A stretch of DNA of 58,532 nt from Enhygromyxa salina. GTDB lineage: Bacteria > Myxococcota_A > Polyangia > Nannocystales > Nannocystaceae. Position 1 is the first letter of the stretch, and each line of letters opens with the position of its first letter. The notes beneath the pieces were generated by a model. That model was not told the DNA's origin, made no database searches, and saw only the letters and a list, made by a program, of their open reading frames with translations. The stretch lies in assembly GCF_002994615.1 (NCBI RefSeq), contig NZ_PVNK01000268.1:1-58532 (forward strand), in the 5' to 3' direction. Of the stretch, positions 1-9,118 are shown piece by piece. Made by a program: the position numbers and the translations under genes.

Positions 1-1
1 G

Positions 2-1138
2 AAGAAGCCCGCCGCCAAGAAGAAGACCGCCGCCAAGAAGAAGACTGCGGCCAAGAAGAAGGCCGCCAAGAAGAAGACTGCCGCCAAAAAGAAGACCGCC
101 GCCAAGAAGAAGACCGCCGCCAAGAAGAAGACCGCCGCCAAGAAGAAGACCGCCGCCAAGAAGAAGACCGCCGCCAAGAAGAAGGCTGCCAAGCAGCAGA
201 CTTCCAAGAAGAAGGCGTCCAAGAAGAAGACTGCGGCCAAGAAGAAGACCGCCGCCAAGAAGAAGACCGTGGCCAAGAAGAAGACCGCCGCCAAGAAAAA
301 GCCGGCCGCCAAGAAAAAGGCCGCGCCAGCGAAACCGGCCAAGCCTGCGGCGAGCGATGTGACGCTCGCCGTCGGAGACAAGGCGCCCGCGTTTGATCTG
401 CCGGCTGACGACGGCCAGCGCTACTCCACGTCGTCCCTCGCGGGTCAGCGCTTCGTGCTCTACTTCTACCCGCGCGACAACACCTCAGGGTGCACGACCG
501 AGGCCCAGGAGTTCACTCAGCTCGCCAGCGAGTTCGAGGCGCTCGGTGCGACCATCCTCGGCGTCAGCACCGACAGCCTCGAGTCACACGCGAAGTTCCG
601 TGAGAAGCACGCGCTGGGCGTGGTTTTGCTGTCCGATGCCGACTACGAGGCGTCGCTGGCCTACGGGGCGTGGGGCGAGAAGTCGCTCTACGGCAAGCCG
701 GTCGTCGGGATGATCCGCTCGACCTTCGTGGTCGGGCCCGACGGCACGATCGAGAGCAAGTACGTGGTCCGGAGGGCCGCTGGCCACGCCGCCGCCGTGC
801 TCGCTGACCTCCGGGCATCCGAGCCCGAGCCCGACGAGCCCGAGCCCGACGAGTCCGAGGCCATCGAGGCGTCGGCATCCGAATCAGCGCCAGTCGAGGC
901 CGACACCGCTGCACCGGACGCGACCGACGTCGAGGCGCCGGCCGAGTCCGACCCGGACGAGTCGGACAGCGAAGACGCGGCCAGCCCCGCAGCGGTCGAG
1001 GACGAGCCGGCAGACGAGGACGAGCCGGCGGACGAGGACGAGCCGGCGGACGAGGACGAGCCGGCGGACGAGGACGAGCCGGCAAACGCGGACGAGCCGG
1101 CGGACGCGGACGAGCCGACCACGGCCGAGTCCGTCTGA
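2..1138 (+). CDS. Peroxiredoxin (BCP/PrxQ-like) with histone-H1-like basic N-terminus and acidic repeat tail, 5'-partial
   Basis: The reading frame is open from base 2, so the true start lies outside the window; the GTG at 269 is only an internal valine codon. The first ~110 residues are Lys/Ala/Thr repeats of the KKTAA type, as in bacterial histone-H1-like proteins. Next comes an AhpC/TSA thioredoxin fold of about 150 residues, with the peroxidatic site FYPRDNTSGCTTEA (bases ~465-510) typical of BCP/PrxQ enzymes, which reduce hydroperoxides using thioredoxin. The C-terminus is a Glu/Asp/Pro/Ala tail ending in EPADED hexads. A basic DNA-binding-like head and an acidic tail on one peroxidase is unusual. 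Family assignment of the core is firm; a nucleoid location is inferred from the basic head. Confidence 0.85.
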   Translation, partial: KKPAAKKKTAAKKKTAAKKKAAKKKTAAKKKTAAKKKTAAKKKTAAKKKTAAKKKTAAKKKAAKQQTSKKKASKKKTAAKKKTAAKKKTVAKKKTAAKKKPAAKKKAAPAKPAKPAASDVTLAVGDKAPAFDLPADDGQRYSTSSLAGQRFVLYFYPRDNTSGCTTEAQEFTQLASEFEALGATILGVSTDSLESHAKFREKHALGVVLLSDADYEASLAYGAWGEKSLYGKPVVGMIRSTFVVGPDGTIESKYVVRRAAGHAAAVLADLRASEPEPDEPEPDESEAIEASASESAPVEADTAAPDATDVEAPAESDPDESDSEDAASPAAVEDEPADEDEPADEDEPADEDEPADEDEPANADEPADADEPTTAESV

Positions 1139-1208
1139 TCGCCGCCCCCAGTCGGCCAAACACACAGGCCGATTGCGAGACACGAGCAGCAGCGGGTAGC
1201 TTTCACAC

Positions 1209-2216
1209 ATGCGCCCCGCTGCTGCTTTCGCTTGCGCGATCATGTTCGCGGTGCCGATCACGGTCGCCAGCGCGGGACCGCCCCCTGCCCCACCCTCGTC
1301 AACCCAAGCCGAGGGCGAGGATGCCCTCCCGCCTGCGATCGTCGACGCGCCGAGCGGGTTTTGGCTCAGCGTCGAGCTCATCGGACCGCGCGGCGCCCAG
1401 ATCGATGCCGCCCGCGCGCTCGCGCAGCCTCCGGTCGTCGACGCGCTTCCACGCGGGGGCGCGCCGCCGCCTGGCGAGCTCGTCGGTCGCGTCGATACCC
1501 TCGACCAGGCCCTCACGTGGGTCAACGCCAACAGCTTCGCCGCAGTCAGCGACAACGGCGACGCCACGGCGGTGCCCGGCGGCCGGCTGTACGCGGACCA
1601 CGGCCTGTTCTTGACGGCCCTCGTCGTCACGGCCGAGGTTATCGGTGGCGCGCAGCCCTACGCCTGGCCCCCCGCGGGCGCGCTGCCGCTGCCCCCCGAC
1701 GTCGACTGGCAACCCGCGAGCCTCGCGGTCGCCCGCGCGCCAGTCTTCGCCGCCCCCTCGCCAAGCTTGCCGCCCGCTTCCGAGCGCTACCAGGTCGTCG
1801 ACCTCGACGACTCGCTGTGGCTGCTCGAGAGCCAAGATCGATGCGAAGACCCAGGCTTGTCCTCGGTCCCGCCCACCTGCCTGCGCTGGGCCCGGATCCT
1901 GGTTCGTCGAGGCGAGCGCTTCTTCGGCGGCTGGGTGCCCGCGGCCCATGTGATCCCCGACAGCGCGTGGGTCGGCGGTCCCGGCGAGCGTCGCTTCGCG
2001 CTCTTGCCCGGCCACCGGGGTCACGACGAGGTCGGCTTCGTCCTGCTCGAGCAACGGGGTGAGCGGCGTGAGGGGCCGGTGGGCCTGGTTCAGGCTCACG
2101 CCGGGGACACCTGGCCTGCCGCGAGCGTCGAGGTCCTCGGCGAGGAGCTCGTCGTGCTGATCGCCGGGCAGCCCGCGCTGACCCGCCACATCAGCGCCGA
2201 TCCCTTGGCCCCCTGA
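1209..2216 (+). CDS. Exported protein of unknown function
   Basis: This 335-aa protein begins at an ATG 70 bp after the peroxiredoxin stop. It starts with a short hydrophobic segment (MRPAAAFACAIMFAVPITVASA) followed by a Pro/Ala-rich stretch, which fits a Sec signal peptide cleaved near residue 22. No lipobox cysteine is present. The rest is rich in Ala, Pro and Asp, with two Cys near residue 215 that could form a disulphide. I do not recognise a domain. Its stop lies only 27 bp from the stop of the convergent BamB-like gene, so it is a single transcription unit or is co-transcribed with the peroxiredoxin. Confidence 0.7.
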   Translation: MRPAAAFACAIMFAVPITVASAGPPPAPPSSTQAEGEDALPPAIVDAPSGFWLSVELIGPRGAQIDAARALAQPPVVDALPRGGAPPPGELVGRVDTLDQALTWVNANSFAAVSDNGDATAVPGGRLYADHGLFLTALVVTAEVIGGAQPYAWPPAGALPLPPDVDWQPASLAVARAPVFAAPSPSLPPASERYQVVDLDDSLWLLESQDRCEDPGLSSVPPTCLRWARILVRRGERFFGGWVPAAHVIPDSAWVGGPGERRFALLPGHRGHDEVGFVLLEQRGERREGPVGLVQAHAGDTWPAASVEVLGEELVVLIAGQPALTRHISADPLAP

Positions 2217-2243
2217 GAGAGCCCCTGCTGAAGGCTGGCTCGG

Positions 2244-3512
2244 TCAAGAACCGAGGAGCTCGTCTGCGATCCGCAGGGCGTAGAGCTGCCCCCGGTCGGA
2301 GCTGGCGTACACGCGCCCGAGCACCGGATCGAAGCTCGGCTGACCCGAGCTGCCGCTGCCGTTGAAGAAGCGCCCGAGCAGCTGGCCGTCGGCGGTCGCG
2401 TAGGCGAGCAGCCCGACGTCGGAGTGCGAGACGAACACGGTGTTGCCGACGACCAGCGGCGTCGCCAGCGAGCCCGGATCGAGCTGCTCGTGCCAGCGCA
2501 CGCGACCGTCCTGCTCGAGGGCGTAGAGCCCCTCGAGCGAGCTCGCGGCCAGGACGATGCCCCCAGCCGCGGGCACGAGGCTGCCGACAGCCCGGAGCTT
2601 GGCGTTCCAGCGCCGCGCGCCGTCGTCCGTGGACAGCGCAAACACCCCCGAGGCCTGGTTGGCGACCAGCAGCTCGCCGCGCTCGGCGACCAACACGGGC
2701 GTCGTGTCGACGTCGACGAACAGGCCCTGGCCCTCGAGCGGCGCGAGCGACTCGGTCCACTTGGGCGCGCCGCTGACGGCGTCGATCGCCATGACCTTGC
2801 CGTCGGCGAAGCCCGTGTAGATCACGCCCGTGTCGCCGGCCGCAGGGTCGACCGGCGCCTGATAGGCCAGGCCCGCGCGCCCGTAGACCGTGAAATCCTT
2901 CTGGAACTCGCCGTCGAATTCCCAGACCCACTCGCCGCCGCGCAGATCCACCGTCAAGATCTGGTCGCGCGAATTGGCGAAGTGCACGACCCCCTCGCCG
3001 ATCACCGCCGGGGTCCGGATCAGTCCGTTGGTGCGGTAGCGCCACACGACCTCGCGGGTGTCGAGATCGACGGCCACCAGCGCGCCGTCGTCGGTCCCGG
3101 TGATCAACCAGTCCGGGCGCTCGTTCGGCCGCGCGAGGTGTCCGAGACCCTGCTCGAGATCGACGACGACGAGCACCGGGACGCTGCTGAGCCCGCCGCC
3201 GATCGCCAGCTCCCACACGACCTCCCCGTCGCCGTCGTCGAGGACCAGCAGCGTGCCGTCGCGGCTGCCGACGTAGACGACCTCGCGGCTGGGATCTGCG
3301 ACCGGCGAGCCGTACTCCTCGGTCCGGTAGCGGAAATTCTCCGGGACCGTGAACTCGCGGATGAAGTCGACCGACCAGATCGCCCGGGCGCCCTCCCCCT
3401 CGGGCTCGTGGACCATCACGGTGCGCTCGACCGGACCGCAGCCGAGCAAGCCGACGACGATCCCGGCCCAAACCGGGACCCGGACGCCACTGCGCTCGCG
3501 CCTGCTCGTCAC
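2244..3512 (-). CDS. bamB: BamB-like PQQ/beta-propeller lipoprotein
   Basis: The 422-aa product has a lipoprotein signal peptide with lipobox GLLGC (Cys25). An N-terminal segment is followed by repeated strands of the PQQ-like propeller type, such as GTLLVLDDGDGEVVWE, GALVAVDLDTREVVWRY and GKVMAIDAVSGAPKW. This is the layout of BamB, the propeller lipoprotein that assists the BamA complex in folding outer-membrane proteins, and the ~400-aa length matches. The start overlaps the stop of the upstream TPR gene by 4 bp, so the two are co-translated. In Enterobacteria bamB lies beside yfgM and der. A generic PQQ-repeat lipoprotein is the alternative. Confidence 0.75.
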   Translation of the reverse strand: MTSRRERSGVRVPVWAGIVVGLLGCGPVERTVMVHEPEGEGARAIWSVDFIREFTVPENFRYRTEEYGSPVADPSREVVYVGSRDGTLLVLDDGDGEVVWELAIGGGLSSVPVLVVVDLEQGLGHLARPNERPDWLITGTDDGALVAVDLDTREVVWRYRTNGLIRTPAVIGEGVVHFANSRDQILTVDLRGGEWVWEFDGEFQKDFTVYGRAGLAYQAPVDPAAGDTGVIYTGFADGKVMAIDAVSGAPKWTESLAPLEGQGLFVDVDTTPVLVAERGELLVANQASGVFALSTDDGARRWNAKLRAVGSLVPAAGGIVLAASSLEGLYALEQDGRVRWHEQLDPGSLATPLVVGNTVFVSHSDVGLLAYATADGQLLGRFFNGSGSSGQPSFDPVLGRVYASSDRGQLYALRIADELLGS

Positions 3513-4444
3513 GGGGTTGGGAACGGCGAAGGGGGCGGCGCCGCGAGCCGAGCTGCGAAGTCGGGATCGAGGGCCTCGACGCGATCGCGGACCATCGGGG
3601 TGGCCATCTCTTCGCGCGGGAATTCCTCGAAGTACTGCTGGTAGATCGCCAGCGCCTCGTCGCTGCGCTCGAGCGCCTCGAGCACGCGGCCTTGATGATA
3701 GAGCGCCATCGCCCGGTAGTAGTCGGAGGTGTGCGGCGCGATCTCCTGGAAGCTCGCGAGGGCCGCGTCGAGCTCGCCCTTGGCCTCGAGCGCGTTGCCC
3801 TTGCCCTCGAGCGCGGCGAAGCGCATCGGGTGGTCCTCGGGCACGTCGGCGAGGAAGGTCTCGTACTCGGCCAGCGCGGCGTCGAAGTCACCGGCCTGCA
3901 TGGCCTGGGCGGCGGCGACCAGCAGCGCGTCTTGCTCGACCTTCTTGCGGCCCGCGCTCTTGGCCGCGGCCACCTGCTCGGTGATCTTGGTGTCGCGCTC
4001 GTCCTCGGTCGTGAAGACCGGGATGCGATAGAGCTTGATCGAGTCGCCGAGGCGCTCTTGCTCTTCGGGCGGAACCACCTGCCCGCGAACGATCGCGGCG
4101 GTCGCGTCTTGCAGGGTTCGCGCGGCTTCGGCGTCGGACGCGTGGCTGCGGTTGGTCAGCGCCACGCCGCCCGCGATCATGGCCACGGTGATGACGATCG
4201 CGCCGATGACGAGCTTGGGGGTGTCGATGACCTGGCGGCTGGCCTTTCGGACCCCGCGCTGGAACGCGTCGTCTTCTTTCTCGGCCTTGACGTTGGCCTT
4301 GCGCTTGCGTCGGCTGCGGTTCCACGTCGGCAGCTCGGCGCGCTCGCCGGGCGCGCGGTCGCCCTCACCCTTGCCAGCGCCCGTGCTGGCCGGCTCGTCC
4401 TTGCCCTCCGGCGCGGCCGGCATGAAGTCGAGGTCGTCGCTCAC
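3509..4444 (-). CDS. Single-pass membrane protein with TPR repeats (YfgM-like)
   Basis: I chose the GTG at 4444 (start VSDDLDFMPAAPEG), giving 311 aa; the frame stays open upstream but runs into low-complexity sequence antisense to the barrel gene. Residues 1-75 are charged and basic (NRSRRKRKANVKAEK), residues ~78-98 form one transmembrane helix, and residues ~180-285 hold TPR-like helix pairs (QAMQAGDFDAALAEYETFL, ALEGKGNALEAKGELDAAL). The topology matches YfgM, which links the SecYEG translocon to periplasmic chaperones and is encoded next to bamB in E. coli. The 4-bp overlap with the BamB-like gene supports that reading. Sequence identity to YfgM itself was not tested. Confidence 0.75.
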   Translation of the reverse strand: MSDDLDFMPAAPEGKDEPASTGAGKGEGDRAPGERAELPTWNRSRRKRKANVKAEKEDDAFQRGVRKASRQVIDTPKLVIGAIVITVAMIAGGVALTNRSHASDAEAARTLQDATAAIVRGQVVPPEEQERLGDSIKLYRIPVFTTEDERDTKITEQVAAAKSAGRKKVEQDALLVAAAQAMQAGDFDAALAEYETFLADVPEDHPMRFAALEGKGNALEAKGELDAALASFQEIAPHTSDYYRAMALYHQGRVLEALERSDEALAIYQQYFEEFPREEMATPMVRDRVEALDPDFAARLAAPPPSPFPTP

Positions 4445-4502
4445 GGCTGGCCTGTCTACCGGACAGGCCGGCCCCTGTCCACCCAGCGCCGGCTGAACCG
4501 CT

Positions 4503-5348
4503 ATGCTGGGCCCCGTGAGCGACCACCAGCGCGGAACTCGGCGTGGTCTCGTCGGGCTCACCCTGCTCCTGTTCGTCGGCGGCTGGGGTCCGCCCACGGG
4601 CGCACGCGTCGAGGCGCCAGCTCCGCCCGACGATCCCTTCGAAGCTCCGACCCCGCGCGATCCCGACGACGCGCCCTTCATGCCGGCGCCCCACAACCAG
4701 CTCGGCCAGTGGAGCGCCGGCCGCGAGCGACCTCTGACCCGCGGCTTCGACGACGACCACTGGGTTCAGCTGACGGCGGCTCCGACCTACGCGGCCTTGC
4801 ACGTCCCCTTCATCGGCCGCGGCTCAACCCCGCTGCGAGGGGGCGGCGCGACCCTCGAGCTCGATCTGCGAGTGCTGCGCTGGCTCTTCGTCCGGGTCTA
4901 CGGCGGCCACACGCTCCACCCGGTGTTCGAGGAGACCACCTACGACGAGGACGAGGGCGAGGTCGTGCTCCTGGCCAACGAGGGGGTGGTCCACGCGACC
5001 AACACCGGGGCCGCGCTGGTCTACGCCCTCGACATCGGTCGCTTCGTCCCACGGGTCGACGTCGGCGCGGGGCTCTTGTTCGTGCGCAGCCCGCCGGCGG
5101 CGCAGCCCGGGCAATGGGGCGCCGAGTGCCGTCAGGGGGGCGTGTGCGATCTCGGCCTGAGCTGCAACGCCGAGGAGATCTGTCGGCCCACCCCCTTCCC
5201 CGAGGTCCACGCCGGGATCGGCCTCGACATCCTGCTTGGCCAGCGCTGGGCCGTGGGCCTGTCGGTTCGCTACTACGCGCTGCTGCAGGCGCTCTCGCAG
5301 CTGCCCGTCTACCTCCACGGCAGCGCGCGACTGTCCGTGCGCTTTTGA
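4503..5348 (+). CDS. Probable outer-membrane beta-barrel protein
   Basis: The 281-aa product begins with a basic segment and a hydrophobic stretch (GLVGLTLLLFVGG), consistent with a signal peptide; the in-frame GTG at 4515 is an equally good start. The mature part alternates polar and apolar residues as membrane beta-strands do (LELDLRVLRWLFVRVYGGHT, WAVGLSVRYYALLQ). It ends in RLSVRF, with the terminal phenylalanine typical of barrels recognised by BamA. A four-cysteine loop (CRQGGVCDLGLSCNAEEIC) lies near residue 205 and resembles a small disulphide-rich knot. The gene is divergent from the TPR-bamB operon across 58 bp. Substrate or role unknown. Confidence 0.65.
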   Translation: MLGPVSDHQRGTRRGLVGLTLLLFVGGWGPPTGARVEAPAPPDDPFEAPTPRDPDDAPFMPAPHNQLGQWSAGRERPLTRGFDDDHWVQLTAAPTYAALHVPFIGRGSTPLRGGGATLELDLRVLRWLFVRVYGGHTLHPVFEETTYDEDEGEVVLLANEGVVHATNTGAALVYALDIGRFVPRVDVGAGLLFVRSPPAAQPGQWGAECRQGGVCDLGLSCNAEEICRPTPFPEVHAGIGLDILLGQRWAVGLSVRYYALLQALSQLPVYLHGSARLSVRF

Positions 5349-5367
5349 GTCTCGATCTGCGGGCATG

Positions 5368-5391
5368 AAAAAGGACGGCCGAAGCCGTCCT
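5368..5391 (-). terminator. Rho-independent terminator for the first vWA lipoprotein gene
   Basis: Read on the minus strand, AGGACGGC-TTCG-GCCGTCCT forms an 8-bp perfect stem closed by a UUCG tetraloop and is followed by TTTTT. It starts about 30 bp beyond the stop of the gene at 5422-7122. This is a textbook intrinsic terminator and one of few in the window. Confidence 0.85.
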
Positions 5392-5421
5392 CGTTCGTGC
5401 TCGCTCGTCGTGCGAGCAAAC

Positions 5422-7122
5422 TCAGCCGCCGATACCGGGGCAGCTCACCTCGGGGAAGTCGGCGAGGGAGCAGGTCGCCGAGATCGACGTGCCACCTGCG
5501 GCCGGGTAGCCCGGGCGACGCGCGATCTTGAACTCGAGGTTGTAGTTCTGAGCCGCGCAGAAATCCGACATGTCGTCGTCGGTCGAGTCGGTGGCCATGC
5601 TGCTGTCGGTCAGCAGCGCGTAGCAGACGTTGACCTCGTCGGAGGGCATCGCGTAGTCGCCGGTGTTGGGGTCGATGACGTAGCCGGAGGCGTCGGTCTG
5701 GCACTCCTCGATGCGGACCGAGTTGTCGGTCCCGGGCGGGTCCTCCTCGACCGTGCACTCGGGATCGACGACCAAGGTCGAGGCGTCGGTGTCCTTGACG
5801 CACTTGGTGTAGCAAGCCGGCTGGATCTGATCCTCGATGCGCTGGGCGATCGCCTGGAGCGCAGTCGAGTAGTCGTCGTTGCAGATCGAGAACATGTTGC
5901 CGGGGGTGAACTCCTCGACGAGGTCACGCAGGCGGACCGGCGGGACCGCCTCGACCGGCTCGTCGGGGTTGTTGGGGTTGACCGCCTCGCAGCCCGGCCC
6001 GATGCCGAAGTCGTTCTCGAACTCGGGGTCCGTGGCCGCGGCGCTGCTGTAGAAGGCCTTGCCGTCGTTGGACACGCCGCCGATGAGCGCGACGATGACC
6101 TCTTGCTCGGCGTTGAGGGTCTGCTTCTCCTCCTCGAGACCCTGGATGAGGCCGAGGTAACGGCTCATCGGGTGCAGAACCGCGGACGAGTCGTCGACGG
6201 CCTCGTTGCCGTCGACGTCCTTGTTGACGGCGTCGCACGAGTCGTAGTTGCTCGGGTCGCCCGTGCAGCTCACGCCCGCGTTCCAGCACACCGCCGAGGT
6301 CGGGTACAAGGCCGTGGGGTCGGACCAGAACACCTTGTTGCCGTCCTGCTTGAAGATCTCCGAGAAGCTCTTGTTGTAGGAGCAGTCGGCCTCGTCGGTC
6401 ACGAACACGACCGCGAGGATCGCGTTCGCGCGGAGGAAGCCGTAGCTGGCTTCGTCCGAGTTCTGGGCCCGGATCAGCGCGAGGTACATCGACTCGAGCT
6501 GCGACTCGAACCCGCAGCCGTTGATGCCCTGGGGACCGAAGCACTTGAAGGCCTCGACCGTGTCGGTCGTGTCGGGGATGTTCTTCTTGCCCTCGATGTT
6601 CTCGAGCCAGGGGCGCGGCGACGGGGTGCTGTCGAGGTCGGTCGTCGTCGGCAGGACCTCGAGCGCGGCCGCGTCGAGGTTGCAGATGTCGTTGCAGGCG
6701 ATGTCGCTGGCGTCGGTCTCGCCGTTGTTGAACACGAAATCGTTAATGCGGCTCGTACACGAGCTCATGACCAGGTTTCCGGCCTCGGGCGTGGTCGACT
6801 TGCACCACTCGTTGCCGTTGTCCGAGGTCGTGACGCCGATGCGGTAGTTGGCCTCGACCTCCTCGGCCTCGAGCACCTCGATGAAGGCGCCGAAGTTGTT
6901 GGCCAGGATCGCCTGCTCCTCGCCCATCGACCCGGAGTTGTCGATCACGAAGAGGATGTCGACGTCCTTGTTGACGGTGAGCTGGAGCTGATCCTCGACC
7001 TCGGAGCCCTTCTCGAGCTCGACGGGCTTGAGCGGGTGGTTGAGGCAGCCGCTGAACATGGTCGTGGCCATGACACAGCCGGCGAGAAGGGTGAACTTGG
7101 TTCCAAGCTTGAGGCGCGACAT
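5422..7122 (-). CDS. von Willebrand factor A domain lipoprotein (paralogue 1)
   Basis: I chose the ATG at 7122 because AGGAG lies about 10 bp upstream; translation is 566 aa. The N-terminus carries a lipoprotein signal with two possible lipoboxes (LLAGC, Cys16; MFSGC, Cys26). A vWA domain starts at about residue 55, with the MIDAS motif DNSGS at residues 61-65 (FVIDNSGSMGEEQ), so metal-dependent ligand binding is expected. Further on there are many paired cysteines (CNDICNLD, CYTKCVKD, CSLADFPEVSC), consistent with disulphides in the periplasm or at the surface. It is 277 bp downstream of a close paralogue in the same orientation, and the two share most of their sequence. Function beyond adhesion or ligand binding is not known. 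Confidence 0.85.
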   Translation of the reverse strand: MSRLKLGTKFTLLAGCVMATTMFSGCLNHPLKPVELEKGSEVEDQLQLTVNKDVDILFVIDNSGSMGEEQAILANNFGAFIEVLEAEEVEANYRIGVTTSDNGNEWCKSTTPEAGNLVMSSCTSRINDFVFNNGETDASDIACNDICNLDAAALEVLPTTTDLDSTPSPRPWLENIEGKKNIPDTTDTVEAFKCFGPQGINGCGFESQLESMYLALIRAQNSDEASYGFLRANAILAVVFVTDEADCSYNKSFSEIFKQDGNKVFWSDPTALYPTSAVCWNAGVSCTGDPSNYDSCDAVNKDVDGNEAVDDSSAVLHPMSRYLGLIQGLEEEKQTLNAEQEVIVALIGGVSNDGKAFYSSAAATDPEFENDFGIGPGCEAVNPNNPDEPVEAVPPVRLRDLVEEFTPGNMFSICNDDYSTALQAIAQRIEDQIQPACYTKCVKDTDASTLVVDPECTVEEDPPGTDNSVRIEECQTDASGYVIDPNTGDYAMPSDEVNVCYALLTDSSMATDSTDDDMSDFCAAQNYNLEFKIARRPGYPAAGGTSISATCSLADFPEVSCPGIGG

Positions 7123-7399
7123 TTTGGCTGGTCTCCTGCTCCGACGGTGGGGGCGGGTCATGATCGCCGGCGGAAGCGCCGGGACTCCAGGACCGTCAAA
7201 GCAAAGTTGAGGCCAACACATTCTCACAGTGATTCGGCCCAGGTAAAGACCCGTCGTCGTCAATTGACCGTCAACCCTGTTGGCGATCGCCACGTGATTT
7301 GCCAACAGGCTTTCCTCCAGGCCCGGAACAGGGCGCCTGCGTCTCGCGCCAAACACGCACAAGCGATCTCGGTCCCGATCCCGGTCCGGGCCTCGGGGA

Positions 7400-9118
7400 T
7401 CAGCCCCCGATCCCCGGGCAGCTGAGCTCGGCGAAGTCGGCGAGCGAGCAGGTCGCGGAGATCGCGGTCCCGCTGATCGCCGGGAAGCCGGGGCGCCGAG
7501 CGATCTTGAATTCGAGGTTGTAGTTCGAACCGGCGCAGAAGTTGGACATGTCGTCGCCCGGGTCCGCGGTGGCCATCCCGGTCGGGTCGTCGGTCAGCAG
7601 CGCATAACAGGCGTTGGCGTCGGTGCTGGGCATGACGTAGTCGCCGCTCTGCTCGTCGAGGACGTAGCCGGCGGCGTCGCGCAGGCACTCTTGCATCGTG
7701 ACGGCGTCGCTCGCCCCACCGCCGGGTGGATCTTCTTGGACGGTGCACTCGGGATCGAGGGCGTCCGTCGACAGGTCGGTGTCTTTGACGCACTTGGTGT
7801 AGCAGGCGGGCACGATCTGCTTCTCGATGGCACGGGCGATCGCGTCGAGTGCGTCCTTGTACTGCGGCTCGCAGATCGAGTGCATGTTGTTGGGCGTGAA
7901 CTCCTCGACGAGATCGCGCAGGCGCACGGGTGGGACCGCCTCGACCGGCTCGTCGGGGTTGTTGGGGTTGACCGCCTGGCAGCCCGGCCCGATCCCGTAG
8001 TTGTCTTGGAACGCGGGGTCCGTCGCGCCGACGTCCCCATAGAAGGGCGTACGGTCGCTGGAGACGCCGCCGATGAGCCCGAGGATGACCTCCTGATCGG
8101 GGTTGAGCTCTTGCTTTTGCTGCTCGAGCCCCTCGATCAGGCCGATGTAGCGGCTCATCGGGTGGAGGACGGCGGCCGCGTCATCGACGTCCTCGTTGCC
8201 GTCGACGTCCTTGTTGACGGCGTCGCACGAGTCGTAGTTGCTCGGGTCGCCCGAGCAGCTCACGCCCGCGTTCCAGCACACCGCCGAGGTCGGGTACAAG
8301 GCCGTGGGATCGGACCAGAACACCTTGTTGCCGTCCTGCTCGAAGATCTCCGAGAAGCTCTTGTTGTAGGAGCAGTCGGCCTCGTCGGTCACGAACACGA
8401 CCGCGAGGATCGCGTTGGCGCGGAGGAAGCCGTAGCTGGCTTCCTCCGCGCTCTGGGCCCGGATCAGCGCGAGGTACATCGACTCGAGCTGCGACTCGAA
8501 CCCGCAGCCGTTGATGCCCTGGGGCCCGAGGCACTTGAAGGCTTCGACCGTGTCCGTCGTGGCGGGGATGTTCTTCTTGCCCTCGATGTTCTCGAGCCAC
8601 GGGCGCGGCGCCGCGATGCTGTCGACGTCGGTCGTCGTCGGCAGGACCTCGAGCGCGGCCGCGTCGAGGGTGCAGATGTCGTTGCAGGCGATGTCGCTGG
8701 CGTCGGTCTCGCCGTTGTTGAACACGAAGTCGCCGATGCGGTCCTTGCAGGAGCTCATGACCAGGTTTCCAGCCTCGGGCGTGGTCACGCCCGTCTCGCA
8801 CCACCTGTTGCCGTTGTCCGAGGTCGTGACCCCGATGCGGTAGTTGGCCTCGACCGTCTCCTGTTCGAGGACCTCGATGAACGAGCCGAAGTTGTTGGCC
8901 AGGATCGCCTGCTCCTCGCCCATCGACCCGGAGTTGTCGATCACGAAGAGGATGTCGACGTCCTTGTTGACGATCAGATCGATCTGCTCCTCGTCGGTCG
9001 AGCTCTTCTCGAGCTCGACGGGCTTGAGCGGGTGGTTGAGGCAACCGGCGAACATGGTGGTGGCCATGACACAGCCGGTGAGGAGGGTGAGCTTGGTGGC
9101 AAATTTGACGCGCGACAT
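7400..9118 (-). CDS. von Willebrand factor A domain lipoprotein (paralogue 2)
   Basis: The ATG at 9118 has AGGAGAG a few bases upstream and gives 572 aa. It has the same plan as the neighbouring paralogue: lipoprotein signal (LLTGC, MFAGC), vWA domain with DNSGS at residues 61-65, a cysteine-paired middle (CNDICTLD, CNAGVSC) and the same C-terminal block (CSLADFAELSCPGIGG). The N-terminal ~330 residues are nearly the same as paralogue 1; differences gather in the last 240 residues, for example around ALDPECTVQEDPPGGG. Tandem duplication is clear. The product is probably anchored to the outer membrane. The 277-bp gap to paralogue 1 contains no other gene that I can support. Confidence 0.85.
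   Translation of the reverse strand: MSRVKFATKLTLLTGCVMATTMFAGCLNHPLKPVELEKSSTDEEQIDLIVNKDVDILFVIDNSGSMGEEQAILANNFGSFIEVLEQETVEANYRIGVTTSDNGNRWCETGVTTPEAGNLVMSSCKDRIGDFVFNNGETDASDIACNDICTLDAAALEVLPTTTDVDSIAAPRPWLENIEGKKNIPATTDTVEAFKCLGPQGINGCGFESQLESMYLALIRAQSAEEASYGFLRANAILAVVFVTDEADCSYNKSFSEIFEQDGNKVFWSDPTALYPTSAVCWNAGVSCSGDPSNYDSCDAVNKDVDGNEDVDDAAAVLHPMSRYIGLIEGLEQQKQELNPDQEVILGLIGGVSSDRTPFYGDVGATDPAFQDNYGIGPGCQAVNPNNPDEPVEAVPPVRLRDLVEEFTPNNMHSICEPQYKDALDAIARAIEKQIVPACYTKCVKDTDLSTDALDPECTVQEDPPGGGASDAVTMQECLRDAAGYVLDEQSGDYVMPSTDANACYALLTDDPTGMATADPGDDMSNFCAGSNYNLEFKIARRPGFPAISGTAISATCSLADFAELSCPGIGG

Noticed and set aside
1..300. 15-bp repeats at the left edge as a CRISPR array or satellite
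   Set aside because: They translate as KKTAA repeats in frame with the peroxiredoxin and have no spacers.
7276..7312. Inverted TGTTGGC...GCCAACA with GGCGATCGCC between the vWA genes as a regulator site
   Set aside because: The arms are imperfectly placed and occur once; the GGCGATCGCC palindrome is common in GC-rich genomes. No regulator is encoded nearby.
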